Source: Janthinobacterium lividum (GTDB taxonomy: Bacteria > Pseudomonadota > Gammaproteobacteria > Burkholderiales > Burkholderiaceae_D). Taken from it: a stretch of 6,147 nucleotides of DNA. The stretch is from contig CAMBDR010000289.1 in NCBI GenBank assembly GCA_945864765.1, positions 1-6,147 on the forward strand, in the 5' to 3' direction. The translations under genes and the position numbers were made by a program. Shown one piece after another: positions 1-5,806 of this stretch; the first letter of the stretch is position 1; every line of letters starts with the position of its first letter. The notes beneath the pieces were generated by a model. It was given only the letters and a program-made list of their open reading frames with translations. It was not told where the DNA came from and made no database searches.

Positions 1-1269
1 TCATGGCTCTCAATGGAGATATTGGGCGATTTCTCTTGGGCCAATGTTTTTCTCTCGGATTGGGAGGAAGATGTTTTAATTCATAATCTGGTCACCCTGC
101 TGGAGGACACGGCACCGATTACCGAAATTGTTGAAGTTTTCAAGACAGAGTCAGACCAAGACGCCACCAGCACTGCACTGGCACTACTGGGCCAGCACCA
201 TACACGCTTGCCTGGCGCAAACACTTGCTGGAAATTACTCCAATCGTGCGGCAGCGAACCATCGCCACTCACCAGCCGTACCCTGGCCCTGGCAGCAGTG
301 GCAACCGTATTTGAGCGCAAAACTCTGGATACCGATAACGCCACACTGGCACAATTAACCGCCTGGTTGGCGCTTGATTTCAAAAACAATCCTCATTATG
401 CCGCACTGACACAACAAATTAGCCACTTCCCCAAATCAGAGATCATTACTACCGTTTTAATCCAATTTGATCATACTGAGGACAATAGCGCGGGCCGCAT
501 GACCCTGCTACGTTTTATGGGGGAACTGGGCTGGCCCGAATTCATCCCGCAGCTACTCACCATACTGACCCGGAATGACGACAATAATGACAATGGGGAT
601 GCCGATGAATTTGCCGATGAATTTGCCGATGAATTTGCCGATGAATTTGCCGACGAATTTGCCGACGAAGATGAGGATTTGTTTGATGATAGCAATGATT
701 GGCTTTACCACGCAGCCATCGACGCACTCACTAAAATTACCGATGCGGGTAGTGTCTTGATTCAAGCTTGGGAGAAACTGGACCACAGTCAGCAAAAGTT
801 GGCTTGCTATGTGTTCCAATACAGTAAGGCCGCTGACATTGTCCCATTTTTGCTGACCCACATGGAAACCATGATACGCAAAGATAACGATCTGTGGTAC
901 GAACTGACGCTGATGAATCCCGACTTACGCCTGCTGGAACAGCTCAAAACCTTCTTACCCAAGAACAACTTAATGGTGGAACACTGTTTCTACTGTGCCT
1001 GCCGTTTGTTAAACATTGCCCACCCCAGGCTAAAGGAAATACAACATACTTTTTCAGCCCGATTTAGAACGGAGGCTTGGTTCAAACATCTGAGCGAAAC
1101 AAGCCACTTGACATCCAATCACGATCAGCCACGGCCCCTGTTGCCTTGGGAAGAACCGATAGATGTAGTAAGCCGCCCGACACAGGTGATTAATGAAAGC
1201 AAAATTGGCAGAAACGACCCATGCCCTTGCGGCAGTGGGAAGAAGTATAAAAAATGTTGCATGCCATAA
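1..1269 (+). CDS. SEC-C motif helical-repeat protein, paralogue A (5' end outside window)
   Basis: This is the 3' part of a gene that continues left of the window. The first ATG in frame is at 13, but the frame is open to the edge, and the four codons before it (S-W-L-S) align with R-W-L-A just before Met236 of the paralogue at 3089-5029. About 230 N-terminal residues are therefore probably missing. Numbering from the ATG at 13, residues 1-190 are Leu/Ala-rich helical segments, with HEAT-like pieces such as GRMTLLRFMGELGWPEFIP. Residues 190-227 form an acidic tract containing five D-E-F-A units. A second helical block ends in a C-x2-C-x-C cluster (C325, C328, C330). The C-terminus is a SEC-C motif, GRNDPCPCGSGKKYKKCC, with ligands C404, C406, C415 and C416 (C-x-C-x8-C-C). 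SEC-C motifs bind zinc; in SecA the motif contacts SecB and ribosomes. There is no signal peptide in the visible part, so a cytoplasmic location is likely. The specific role is unknown. I am confident in the motif and the paralogy, not in any function. Confidence 0.88.
   Translation, partial: SWLSMEILGDFSWANVFLSDWEEDVLIHNLVTLLEDTAPITEIVEVFKTESDQDATSTALALLGQHHTRLPGANTCWKLLQSCGSEPSPLTSRTLALAAVATVFERKTLDTDNATLAQLTAWLALDFKNNPHYAALTQQISHFPKSEIITTVLIQFDHTEDNSAGRMTLLRFMGELGWPEFIPQLLTILTRNDDNNDNGDADEFADEFADEFADEFADEFADEDEDLFDDSNDWLYHAAIDALTKITDAGSVLIQAWEKLDHSQQKLACYVFQYSKAADIVPFLLTHMETMIRKDNDLWYELTLMNPDLRLLEQLKTFLPKNNLMVEHCFYCACRLLNIAHPRLKEIQHTFSARFRTEAWFKHLSETSHLTSNHDQPRPLLPWEEPIDVVSRPTQVINESKIGRNDPCPCGSGKKYKKCCMP
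601..663 (+). repeat. 12-bp in-frame tandem repeat coding for D-E-F-A
   Basis: The unit GATGAATTTGCC occurs four times without change from 604 to 651. A fifth copy at 652-663 has GAC for GAT, and a partial unit precedes the array. The period is a multiple of three, so copy-number change adds or removes D-E-F-A without breaking the reading frame. The array lies inside the acidic tract of SEC-C protein A. The paralogue has a different repeat at the same place. Confidence 0.95.
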
Positions 1270-1625
1270 CAGCCCAAAAACCGACCAAACAGCAACGCCA
1301 GAGAAATCAGCAGAGAATTCACCAGCACTTTCAGAACCAGCGTAGTGAATGTCCCATGCATCACGGGACAGCATCGCTGGGCTATGAAGTGCGGGTAGAA
1401 GACGCGACCAACCATGGCCGTATCGATATGGCGGTGATTTTACCGGAAAACATTTATCTGTTTGAATTCAAGGTGGTCGAACTGCTGCCGGAAGGCAAGG
1501 CTTTGCGCCAGTTGCAAGACAAAGCCTATGCCGATAAATACCGCAGCCGCAACTTACCGATTCATTTGATCGGGGTCGAGTTCTCACGCGAGGCACGCAA
1601 TGTGGTGGGATTTGAGGTCGCGTGA
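1254..1625 (+). pseudogene. C-terminal PD-(D/E)XK remnant of an AAA-ATPase-like (DUF1703-type) protein
   Basis: From about 1368 to the stop at 1623-1625 the translation matches the C-terminal nuclease-like domain of the AAA-ATPase-like/DUF1703 family, as I recall it. It starts at ASLGYEVRVEDATNHGRID and ends at the usual family end, NVVGFEVA. The PD-(D/E)XK core is visible: D58 in GRID, and E71 and K73 in FEFK, numbered from the ATG at 1254. Full members are about 500 residues with an N-terminal P-loop ATPase domain; only about 86 residues remain here. Codons between 1254 and about 1367 do not resemble the family, and the ATG at 1254 lies inside the last codons of the SEC-C gene (16-nt overlap), so it is probably fortuitous. 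A translated 123-residue protein cannot be excluded, because the frame is intact, but a left-truncated relic is the better reading. Confidence 0.75.
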
Positions 1626-1679
1626 AACGGTCGCATGAAATAGTCGAGTGAAACAGTCGCTTGAAACGCTCGCACGTAG
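1617..1679. repeat. 13-bp tandem repeat, four copies plus a degenerate fifth
   Basis: Four head-to-tail copies of a 13-mer, consensus GTCGCNTGAAACG, start at 1617, 1630, 1643 and 1656. A decayed fifth begins at 1669. The first copy contains the last codons and TGA stop of the nuclease-like remnant. Every copy carries a TGA, and since 13 is not a multiple of three these fall in all three plus-strand frames. The array fills most of the gap between the remnant and the convergent ankyrin gene. The function is unknown; polymerase slippage on the end of the remnant is the simplest origin. Confidence 0.85.
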
Positions 1680-1696
1680 TCAATGACATCCCGGCC

Positions 1697-2827
1697 CTAA
1701 GGCTTTTGCCCACCCTTTGAAGCCTGGGCACCCGCTTTTTGCAAAAGCTCAATCACCTCCGGCACCTTCTGCCGGATCGCAATATCCATCGCATTATCAT
1801 TAGACTGTTGGCCCACTTGCCTGAAATCGGCTTGGTGCGCCAGTAATAACTGCACCATCGGCGCTCTGCCAAAAAATACCGCCCAATTGAGCGCATGATC
1901 CTGATGGACATCCGGCAAATTCACGTTCGCCCCATGCGCCAACAGCATTTGGGCGATCTCTACCTTGCCATCGCGCGTGCTTTCCATCAAGGCCGAGGTG
2001 TGGTAGCGGTTCTGGCTCTGTTGATCGACCCTGGCTTTGGCCTTGAGCAATTGCGCCACCATCGCCACTTCACTCCAACTGGCCGCCAGATTTAAAGGAT
2101 AGTGCCCCGAACGATTGCTTTGATTCGGATCGATCTTCTGCCGCAATGAATGATGTTCTGGCTGGCGTAATAAACGCGCCACCAATTTGGCATCCCCATT
2201 TACGATGGCCAGATTCAACAGCAAACCACCCGCTTCTTTGGAAAGCCGGGGTAGCGCCGTACTGCCCCCATCCAGCAGCCGTGCCAATGCCAGGCGGCTG
2301 CCTTTGGATACCGATTGTTCCAGCAAATGACGCAGCGCAATTTGCATGAACAGGCGATTACGGTTTTCCATGGCCGCATCAAGCGTATTGTAGTTGTCGC
2401 TGCCTGTTTGCCCAATATCGGCCTGATGGCGCAATAACAGGCGGGTGAGCTGGCCATCTTTGTATTCGGCCAAAGCACAGGCATACAAGGCGCTCACCCC
2501 TGCCGCATCCGCTTGCCCCACGCTGGCACCTTGCTGCACTAACCACAGCAAGCTTTTGGGGGCATTGTTTTGTGCCGCCAATACCAGCGGCACCACGCCA
2601 TCACGTCCATTCAATGGCAAATCAGCTTCGGCCAGGGTTTGGCTGAGCAGGGCGATATTGTCTTGCTTGAAGCTGCTGTTCAGTTTGGCCACTACCTCCG
2701 CCGGGATTGGATTGCCCGCCCATGTCGATGCGGTAGCGCAGAACAAAGCCAGCCCAACCAGCAGGTTTTTGATGAATTGCAGCTCCATTATCGATTTCAT
2801 CATTTTTCCATTCATCCGGTTAATCAT
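1697..2827 (-). CDS. Secreted ankyrin-repeat protein
   Basis: The product is 376 residues with a signal peptide and about six ankyrin-type repeats. Residues 16-37 hold a hydrophobic segment (FIKNLLVGLALFCATASTWA) with likely cleavage near A37-G38, so the mature protein is probably periplasmic. Ankyrin units are seen at roughly 75-107, 108-142, 200-222 (weak), 239-271, 272-305 (clearest, with IAQMLLAHGANVN), 306-338 and 339-370. Such repeats are protein-binding scaffolds, and the partner is unknown. The ATG at 2827 has AGGA five bases upstream and a promoter with a short leader, which supports it. In-frame ATGs at 2815, 2803, 2800 and 2788 are possible too; the one at 2788 matches the start of the decayed copy at 5207. 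Residues 5-12 (MNGKMMKS) match the N-terminus of the DUF1579-like protein (MKGKMMKS), so the extreme N-terminus looks fused on. The gene is convergent with SEC-C gene A and divergent from gene B. Confidence 0.9.
   Translation of the reverse strand: MINRMNGKMMKSIMELQFIKNLLVGLALFCATASTWAGNPIPAEVVAKLNSSFKQDNIALLSQTLAEADLPLNGRDGVVPLVLAAQNNAPKSLLWLVQQGASVGQADAAGVSALYACALAEYKDGQLTRLLLRHQADIGQTGSDNYNTLDAAMENRNRLFMQIALRHLLEQSVSKGSRLALARLLDGGSTALPRLSKEAGGLLLNLAIVNGDAKLVARLLRQPEHHSLRQKIDPNQSNRSGHYPLNLAASWSEVAMVAQLLKAKARVDQQSQNRYHTSALMESTRDGKVEIAQMLLAHGANVNLPDVHQDHALNWAVFFGRAPMVQLLLAHQADFRQVGQQSNDNAMDIAIRQKVPEVIELLQKAGAQASKGGQKP
2704..2791 (-). repeat. Dispersed repeat copy 1: ankyrin start and signal-peptide region
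   Basis: These 88 bases align without gaps to 5123-5210, with 7 mismatches counted by eye (about 92% identity). They cover ATAATG, the signal peptide and the first mature residues of the ankyrin protein. Similarity stops abruptly beyond 2704. Confidence 0.9.
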
Positions 2828-2839
2828 CCTGTTCCTGCC
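2793..2839 (-). repeat. Dispersed repeat copy 1: gene leader and first codons
   Basis: This stretch matches 5784-5830 over about 47 bases with roughly 9 mismatches by eye. The shared core, read on the minus strand, includes ATTAACCG and then AAAATGATGAAATC. In the second location it forms the leader and first codons of the DUF1579-like gene. Here it directly abuts the ankyrin-start repeat. Confidence 0.8.
2833..2836 (-). promoter_or_regulatory. Ribosome binding site for the ankyrin gene
   Basis: AGGA on the minus strand lies five bases before the ATG at 2827. This favours 2827 over the four in-frame ATGs further in, although the homologous position in front of the DUF1579-like gene has ATT in place of this ATG. 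Confidence 0.5.
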
Positions 2840-2850
2840 AACATCAAGCT

Positions 2851-2879
2851 AATATAGACCAATCGACGCCATGTTTCAA
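2851..2879 (-). promoter_or_regulatory. Sigma70-type promoter of the ankyrin gene
   Basis: On the minus strand TTGAAA (2879-2874) and TATATT (2856-2851) are separated by exactly 17 bases. Each differs from the consensus hexamer by one base. Transcription would begin near 2844, giving a leader of about 17 nt to the ATG at 2827. This is the best promoter match in the window. Confidence 0.7.
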
Positions 2880-3050
2880 ACAAAAATAGTTTTGAATAGG
2901 GCAGACTCTCGCCAGTTCCCCAGCCACCTGATGGCATTACCCTGCTGCGGCAAAAGGCGAGGCTAAAAAACGACTGATTTGATGTCGAACAAAAAGAGTG
3001 ATTGAAAAATTTCATCAAACGCTGTGATACGCAAATGTAAATCCAGAATC

Positions 3051-3059
3051 TGCTAAAAT
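3051..3059 (+). promoter_or_regulatory. Possible extended -10 promoter of SEC-C gene B
   Basis: TGCTAAAAT reads as an extended -10 element: TG, one base, then TAAAAT, five of six bases matching TATAAT. No good -35 lies 17 bases upstream, as is usual for extended -10 promoters. The predicted leader is about 23 nt. The only ribosome-binding candidate is a weak AAGAA at 3078-3082, six bases before the ATG at 3089. Confidence 0.45.
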
Positions 3060-3088
3060 TATCTTCCGCATACCACCAAGAACGCATA

Positions 3089-5029
3089 ATGAACATCACC
3101 ACTACCCCAATCACCGTCACGCCGAATTTTTCACCCGACTTTCCCACCCCGGCACTGACCCGCGCCGCCACCTTGCTTGACGACCCTTTAATTTTCGACT
3201 GGGCAATGCGTTACTTCGAGCACCCATCCCGCACGCAAGATGAAAAACAAGGCCTCACTACGCTATGGTTCACGCCAAACCGAATGTCTGCTTTTTTTAA
3301 GGAGGGGGATACAAAAAAATTATTGCGCTTACTACAAGCCTTACCACCCGAGCATTTCTTGCCTTGGACCACCCAAGTCATTACCTGCTGGCAGGCCAAT
3401 GCACTCGATCTTTGCCTGACTGCGGCCAAAACCTTAAGCCTGATAGATCCGATCCTGGCAGAGCAAACATTTAAAACCTGTCTGGATTCTGGCGCACAGC
3501 TCAGAGTTGAATTTTTTATGAGTATCGCTGCCAGTTTGCAATATTTACCCGCTGCCAGCCAAGTGCCTTTGCTGGAAAATATGTTGGCCTGTCCCAAACC
3601 CGAAAAAAACCAGCCGGGTGAAAAAATTTGGAACAAGTGGGCCAGCGATATTTACCGTGCTCTATTCAAGGTGGCATTACAAAACCAGCATGGGTCGCTA
3701 CCTGAATTATTCCAGCTTGTACTAACTGAAATGCACGATCCTACCTTATCGGAAGATCAAGAATTGGAATTTGACACGATTCGATGGCTGGCAATGACCT
3801 TATTGGGCGATTACGCCTGGGCCAATTCGTTTCTGGCCGATTTTTATGGCATGAGCTTATTTCAGAATCTGGCCGACCTGCTGGAGGAGGCGGCCCCGGT
3901 CGTCGAAATGATTGAGATTTTTCAAATAGAGTCAAGCCATGAATCCGCCACCGCCGCACTGGCGCTACTGGGCAGCCACCATGCGCGCTTGCCTGCCACA
4001 AATACTTGCTGGCAGTTATTAAAAGGGTGTGACATTGAGCAATACCCACTCACCATCCGCACACTGGCCTTGGCAGCCGTAGCAACGGCATTTGAACGCA
4101 AAACCCTGGACACCCATGAGGCCACGCTAACGCAATTAACCACCTGGTTGGCGCTCGACATCGAAACCAATCATCATTATGCATCCCTGACCCAGCAAAT
4201 TGGCCACTTTCCCAAAACAGACATTGTTACCGCCATCTGCACCCAATTTGAACAAACCGAGAAAAATAGCGCTGGTCGCATGAACCTGATTCGGTTTATC
4301 GGGGAACTGGGTTGGTTTGAATTTATCCCGTTGCTACTCAATACGCTGGCCCGGAATGAGGACAATCCTTGGGATGAGAATGAGGATTCGAATGAGGATG
4401 AGAATGAGGATTGGGATGAGGATTGGGATGAGGATGAGGATGAGAATGCCTGGCTTTACGACGCCGCCACGCTCGCACTCATCAACATTCCTGAGGCGGG
4501 TAGCGCCTTGATTCAGGCTTGGGATGCGCTCGACTTTAATCAGCAATGGTTGGGTACGCATGTGCTACTCAAACACAGCAATGCCGCCCACACGGTGTCA
4601 TTTTTGCTCACCCACCTGGAAACCATGATGGACATGGGGAGCGATCTGTGGTTTGAGCTGACCCTGATGAACCCCGATGTCCATCTGCTGGGCCGGCTCA
4701 AAAACCTGCTACCCCAGCACAACTTAATGGTCGAACACTGTTTCTATTGTGCCTGCCGCTTGTTAAACATCACCCATCCCAAGCTGGGCACGATACGCGA
4801 AAAGGTTTCGGCCCGAATGCAAATGGAAGCCTTCATGAACCAATTGATCTCCAGATCGAATGACCTGCCAGCCGATCTGCCACCGTCCCTGTTGCCTTGG
4901 GATGATCCGATACAAGTGGTAAGCCGTGCGGCACCAGTGACACAAGTGATTAATGAAAACAAGACTGGCAGAAACGACCCATGCCCTTGTGGCAGTGGAA
5001 AGAAGTACAAAAAATGTTGCATGCAATAA
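3089..5029 (+). CDS. SEC-C motif helical-repeat protein, paralogue B
   Basis: This is a complete 646-residue protein and the full-length guide for the truncated paralogue A. Residues 1-230 are mostly helical and have no counterpart in the window. From residue 231 it aligns with A along its whole length. Residues 236-420 are Leu/Ala-rich helical repeats with HEAT-like character (for example GRMNLIRFIGELGWFEFIP). Residues 424-453 are a strongly acidic D/E/N/W tract. Residues 454-580 are more helices, including a C-x2-C-x-C cluster at C551, C554 and C556. Residues 627-644 are a SEC-C zinc motif with C632, C634, C643 and C644. No signal peptide or membrane segment is seen, so it is probably cytoplasmic. 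SEC-C motifs often sit at the end of otherwise unrelated proteins as a small binding module; the target here is unknown. The ATG at 3089 is the only reasonable start and has a weak ribosome site. The gene faces a decayed ankyrin gene, as A faces the intact one. Confidence 0.92.
   Translation: MNITTTPITVTPNFSPDFPTPALTRAATLLDDPLIFDWAMRYFEHPSRTQDEKQGLTTLWFTPNRMSAFFKEGDTKKLLRLLQALPPEHFLPWTTQVITCWQANALDLCLTAAKTLSLIDPILAEQTFKTCLDSGAQLRVEFFMSIAASLQYLPAASQVPLLENMLACPKPEKNQPGEKIWNKWASDIYRALFKVALQNQHGSLPELFQLVLTEMHDPTLSEDQELEFDTIRWLAMTLLGDYAWANSFLADFYGMSLFQNLADLLEEAAPVVEMIEIFQIESSHESATAALALLGSHHARLPATNTCWQLLKGCDIEQYPLTIRTLALAAVATAFERKTLDTHEATLTQLTTWLALDIETNHHYASLTQQIGHFPKTDIVTAICTQFEQTEKNSAGRMNLIRFIGELGWFEFIPLLLNTLARNEDNPWDENEDSNEDENEDWDEDWDEDEDENAWLYDAATLALINIPEAGSALIQAWDALDFNQQWLGTHVLLKHSNAAHTVSFLLTHLETMMDMGSDLWFELTLMNPDVHLLGRLKNLLPQHNLMVEHCFYCACRLLNITHPKLGTIREKVSARMQMEAFMNQLISRSNDLPADLPPSLLPWDDPIQVVSRAAPVTQVINENKTGRNDPCPCGSGKKYKKCCMQ
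4358..4447 (+). repeat. Imperfect GATGAG-type repeat coding for the acidic tract of protein B
   Basis: The stretch is built from 6- and 12-base units such as GATGAG, GATTGG and AATGAG, giving E/D/N/W-rich protein (residues 424-453). It sits where paralogue A has its D-E-F-A array, but the DNA unit is different. Units are multiples of three, so length change keeps the frame. Confidence 0.8.
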
Positions 5030-5084
5030 ATGATGGGGCGGCCGGCCGTCGGACGATGCGCCGAGGGCGGCTGCCCAATATAAG

Positions 5085-5207
5085 TCAGCCTACATCGCAT
5101 ACGATACCCAAATGCCAAGCCTGGATTGGATTGCTGGCCCATGTCGATGCCGTAGCGCAGAACAAAGCCAGCCAAACCAGCAGGTTTTTGATGAATTGCG
5201 TCGCCAT
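5085..5207 (-). pseudogene. Decayed 5' end of a second ankyrin gene (signal peptide only)
   Basis: Read on the minus strand from the ATG at 5207, the first 30 codons give MATQFIKNLLVWLALFCATA and then STWASNPIQA. This closely matches residues 14-43 of the intact ankyrin protein (MELQFIKNLLVGLALFCATA, STWAGNPIPA). After that the sequence is unrelated and reaches a TGA at 5085-5087, so only 40 codons remain and no ankyrin repeat is present. Its ATG shares one base with the TAA stop of the DUF1579-like gene (TAATG), an arrangement typical of translational coupling. It could still be made as a short peptide with an intact signal sequence, leaving about 16 mature residues. A relic of a gene that once followed the DUF1579-like gene is the better reading. 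Confidence 0.75.
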
Positions 5208-5210
5208 TAT
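5123..5210 (-). repeat. Dispersed repeat copy 2: ankyrin start and signal-peptide region
   Basis: This is the partner of 2704-2791: 88 bases, ungapped, about 7 mismatches. It spans the coupled start of the decayed ankyrin gene. Its left edge near 5123 marks where the ankyrin sequence was lost. Confidence 0.9.
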
Positions 5211-5806
5211 TTGGCACTCACCGCACCCGCCGCCGGCCAAGTAGAATCACCCAGGCGTTTTAATTCCATCTCAAAAAATCGAATCGGTTCTTTGTTGGGG
5301 AAAATCTTGTCACCCACTTCTTTCCACACCCCGCCTTTAATCACGGTGGTGTAACGAATTATCATCGGCCCTGCCGGAATTTCCCAACTAAACCCGTCAT
5401 CACTCGCCGTCACCACAAAGTCCCCCTTGTTGCCCTGGGCGTAGGAGCGCATCGAATAGGCATTGGTAGCAGGATCAAACGAAATTGTGGCAAAGGCATT
5501 AAAAGCGACCCGGCCATCGGCTTCGTAACCACGCCCTTCAATTACTTTCACCGCACCATCCAAAAACGGGCCGATTCGCTCGGTTTGGGTAATGACGTGC
5601 TTGTCACCATTGGCCAGGGTGGTGGTGGCCGGGCCACGCCAAACGCCATCCATAAACGCCAATTTTTGCAGCGCCTGTTGCTGGGCTGCGATCAACTTGG
5701 CGGCGTCTGGCCGCCCCTGTGCCATGGCCGCGCACGAGGCCGCCAACAACATCAGCAATACCATCGATTTTGATTTAGATCTTGATTTCATCATTTTCCC
5801 CTTCAT
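5207..5806 (-). CDS. Secreted DUF1579-like (lipocalin-like fold) protein
   Basis: The product is up to 199 residues. A basic N-terminus (KSRSKSKS) is followed by a hydrophobic segment (residues 15-24) and a probable signal peptidase I site after A-M-A at 27-29, so the mature protein starts near Q30. C25 in LAASC could suggest a lipoprotein, but it is a weak lipobox. The mature part contains LAFMDGVWRGPATTT, TQTERIGPFLDG, EGRGYEADG, NAFATISFDP and YSMRSYA. These are typical of DUF1579-type secreted proteins, which are thought to form a lipocalin-like barrel; the ligand and role are unknown. The first ATG (5806) lacks a ribosome site. AAGGGG at 5803-5798 lies 3 and 6 bases before the ATGs at 5794 and 5791, so translation more likely starts there. 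The histidine kinase gene ends 36 bases upstream on the same strand, so co-transcription is possible. The TAA stop overlaps the start of the decayed ankyrin gene. Confidence 0.85.
   Translation of the reverse strand: MKGKMMKSRSKSKSMVLLMLLAASCAAMAQGRPDAAKLIAAQQQALQKLAFMDGVWRGPATTTLANGDKHVITQTERIGPFLDGAVKVIEGRGYEADGRVAFNAFATISFDPATNAYSMRSYAQGNKGDFVVTASDDGFSWEIPAGPMIIRYTTVIKGGVWKEVGDKIFPNKEPIRFFEMELKRLGDSTWPAAGAVSAK

Noticed and set aside
471..861. Minus-strand frames across the 12-bp repeat, coding for S-S-A-N or G-K-F-I repeats
   Set aside because: They are antisense readings of the D-E-F-A repeat; a 12-bp repeat opens all frames, and there is no ribosome site or family match.
1700..1725. Inverted repeat AGGCTT/AAGCCT near the end of the ankyrin gene as a terminator
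   Set aside because: The stem is six bases with a 14-base loop, lies inside the coding sequence, and has no T-run on either side.
3002..3030. TTGAAA plus 17 bases plus TGATAC as the promoter of SEC-C gene B
   Set aside because: The -35 is good and the spacing ideal, but the -10 hexamer matches TATAAT at only two positions; the extended -10 at 3051-3059 is better.
5036..5076. GC-rich inverted repeat GGGCGGC/GCTGCCC between SEC-C gene B and the ankyrin remnant as a bidirectional terminator
   Set aside because: The seven-base stem has one G-T pair and a long GC-rich loop, with no T-run; too weak to call, though the position between convergent genes is suggestive.
4744..5217. 157-residue minus-strand frame across the end of gene B
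   Set aside because: It is the wrong frame of the ankyrin remnant followed by antisense of the SEC-C coding region.
4981..5244. Plus-strand frame starting in the last codons of SEC-C gene B
   Set aside because: The start comes from the conserved SEC-C coding sequence, and the later part is antisense to the ankyrin signal-peptide remnant; no family resemblance.
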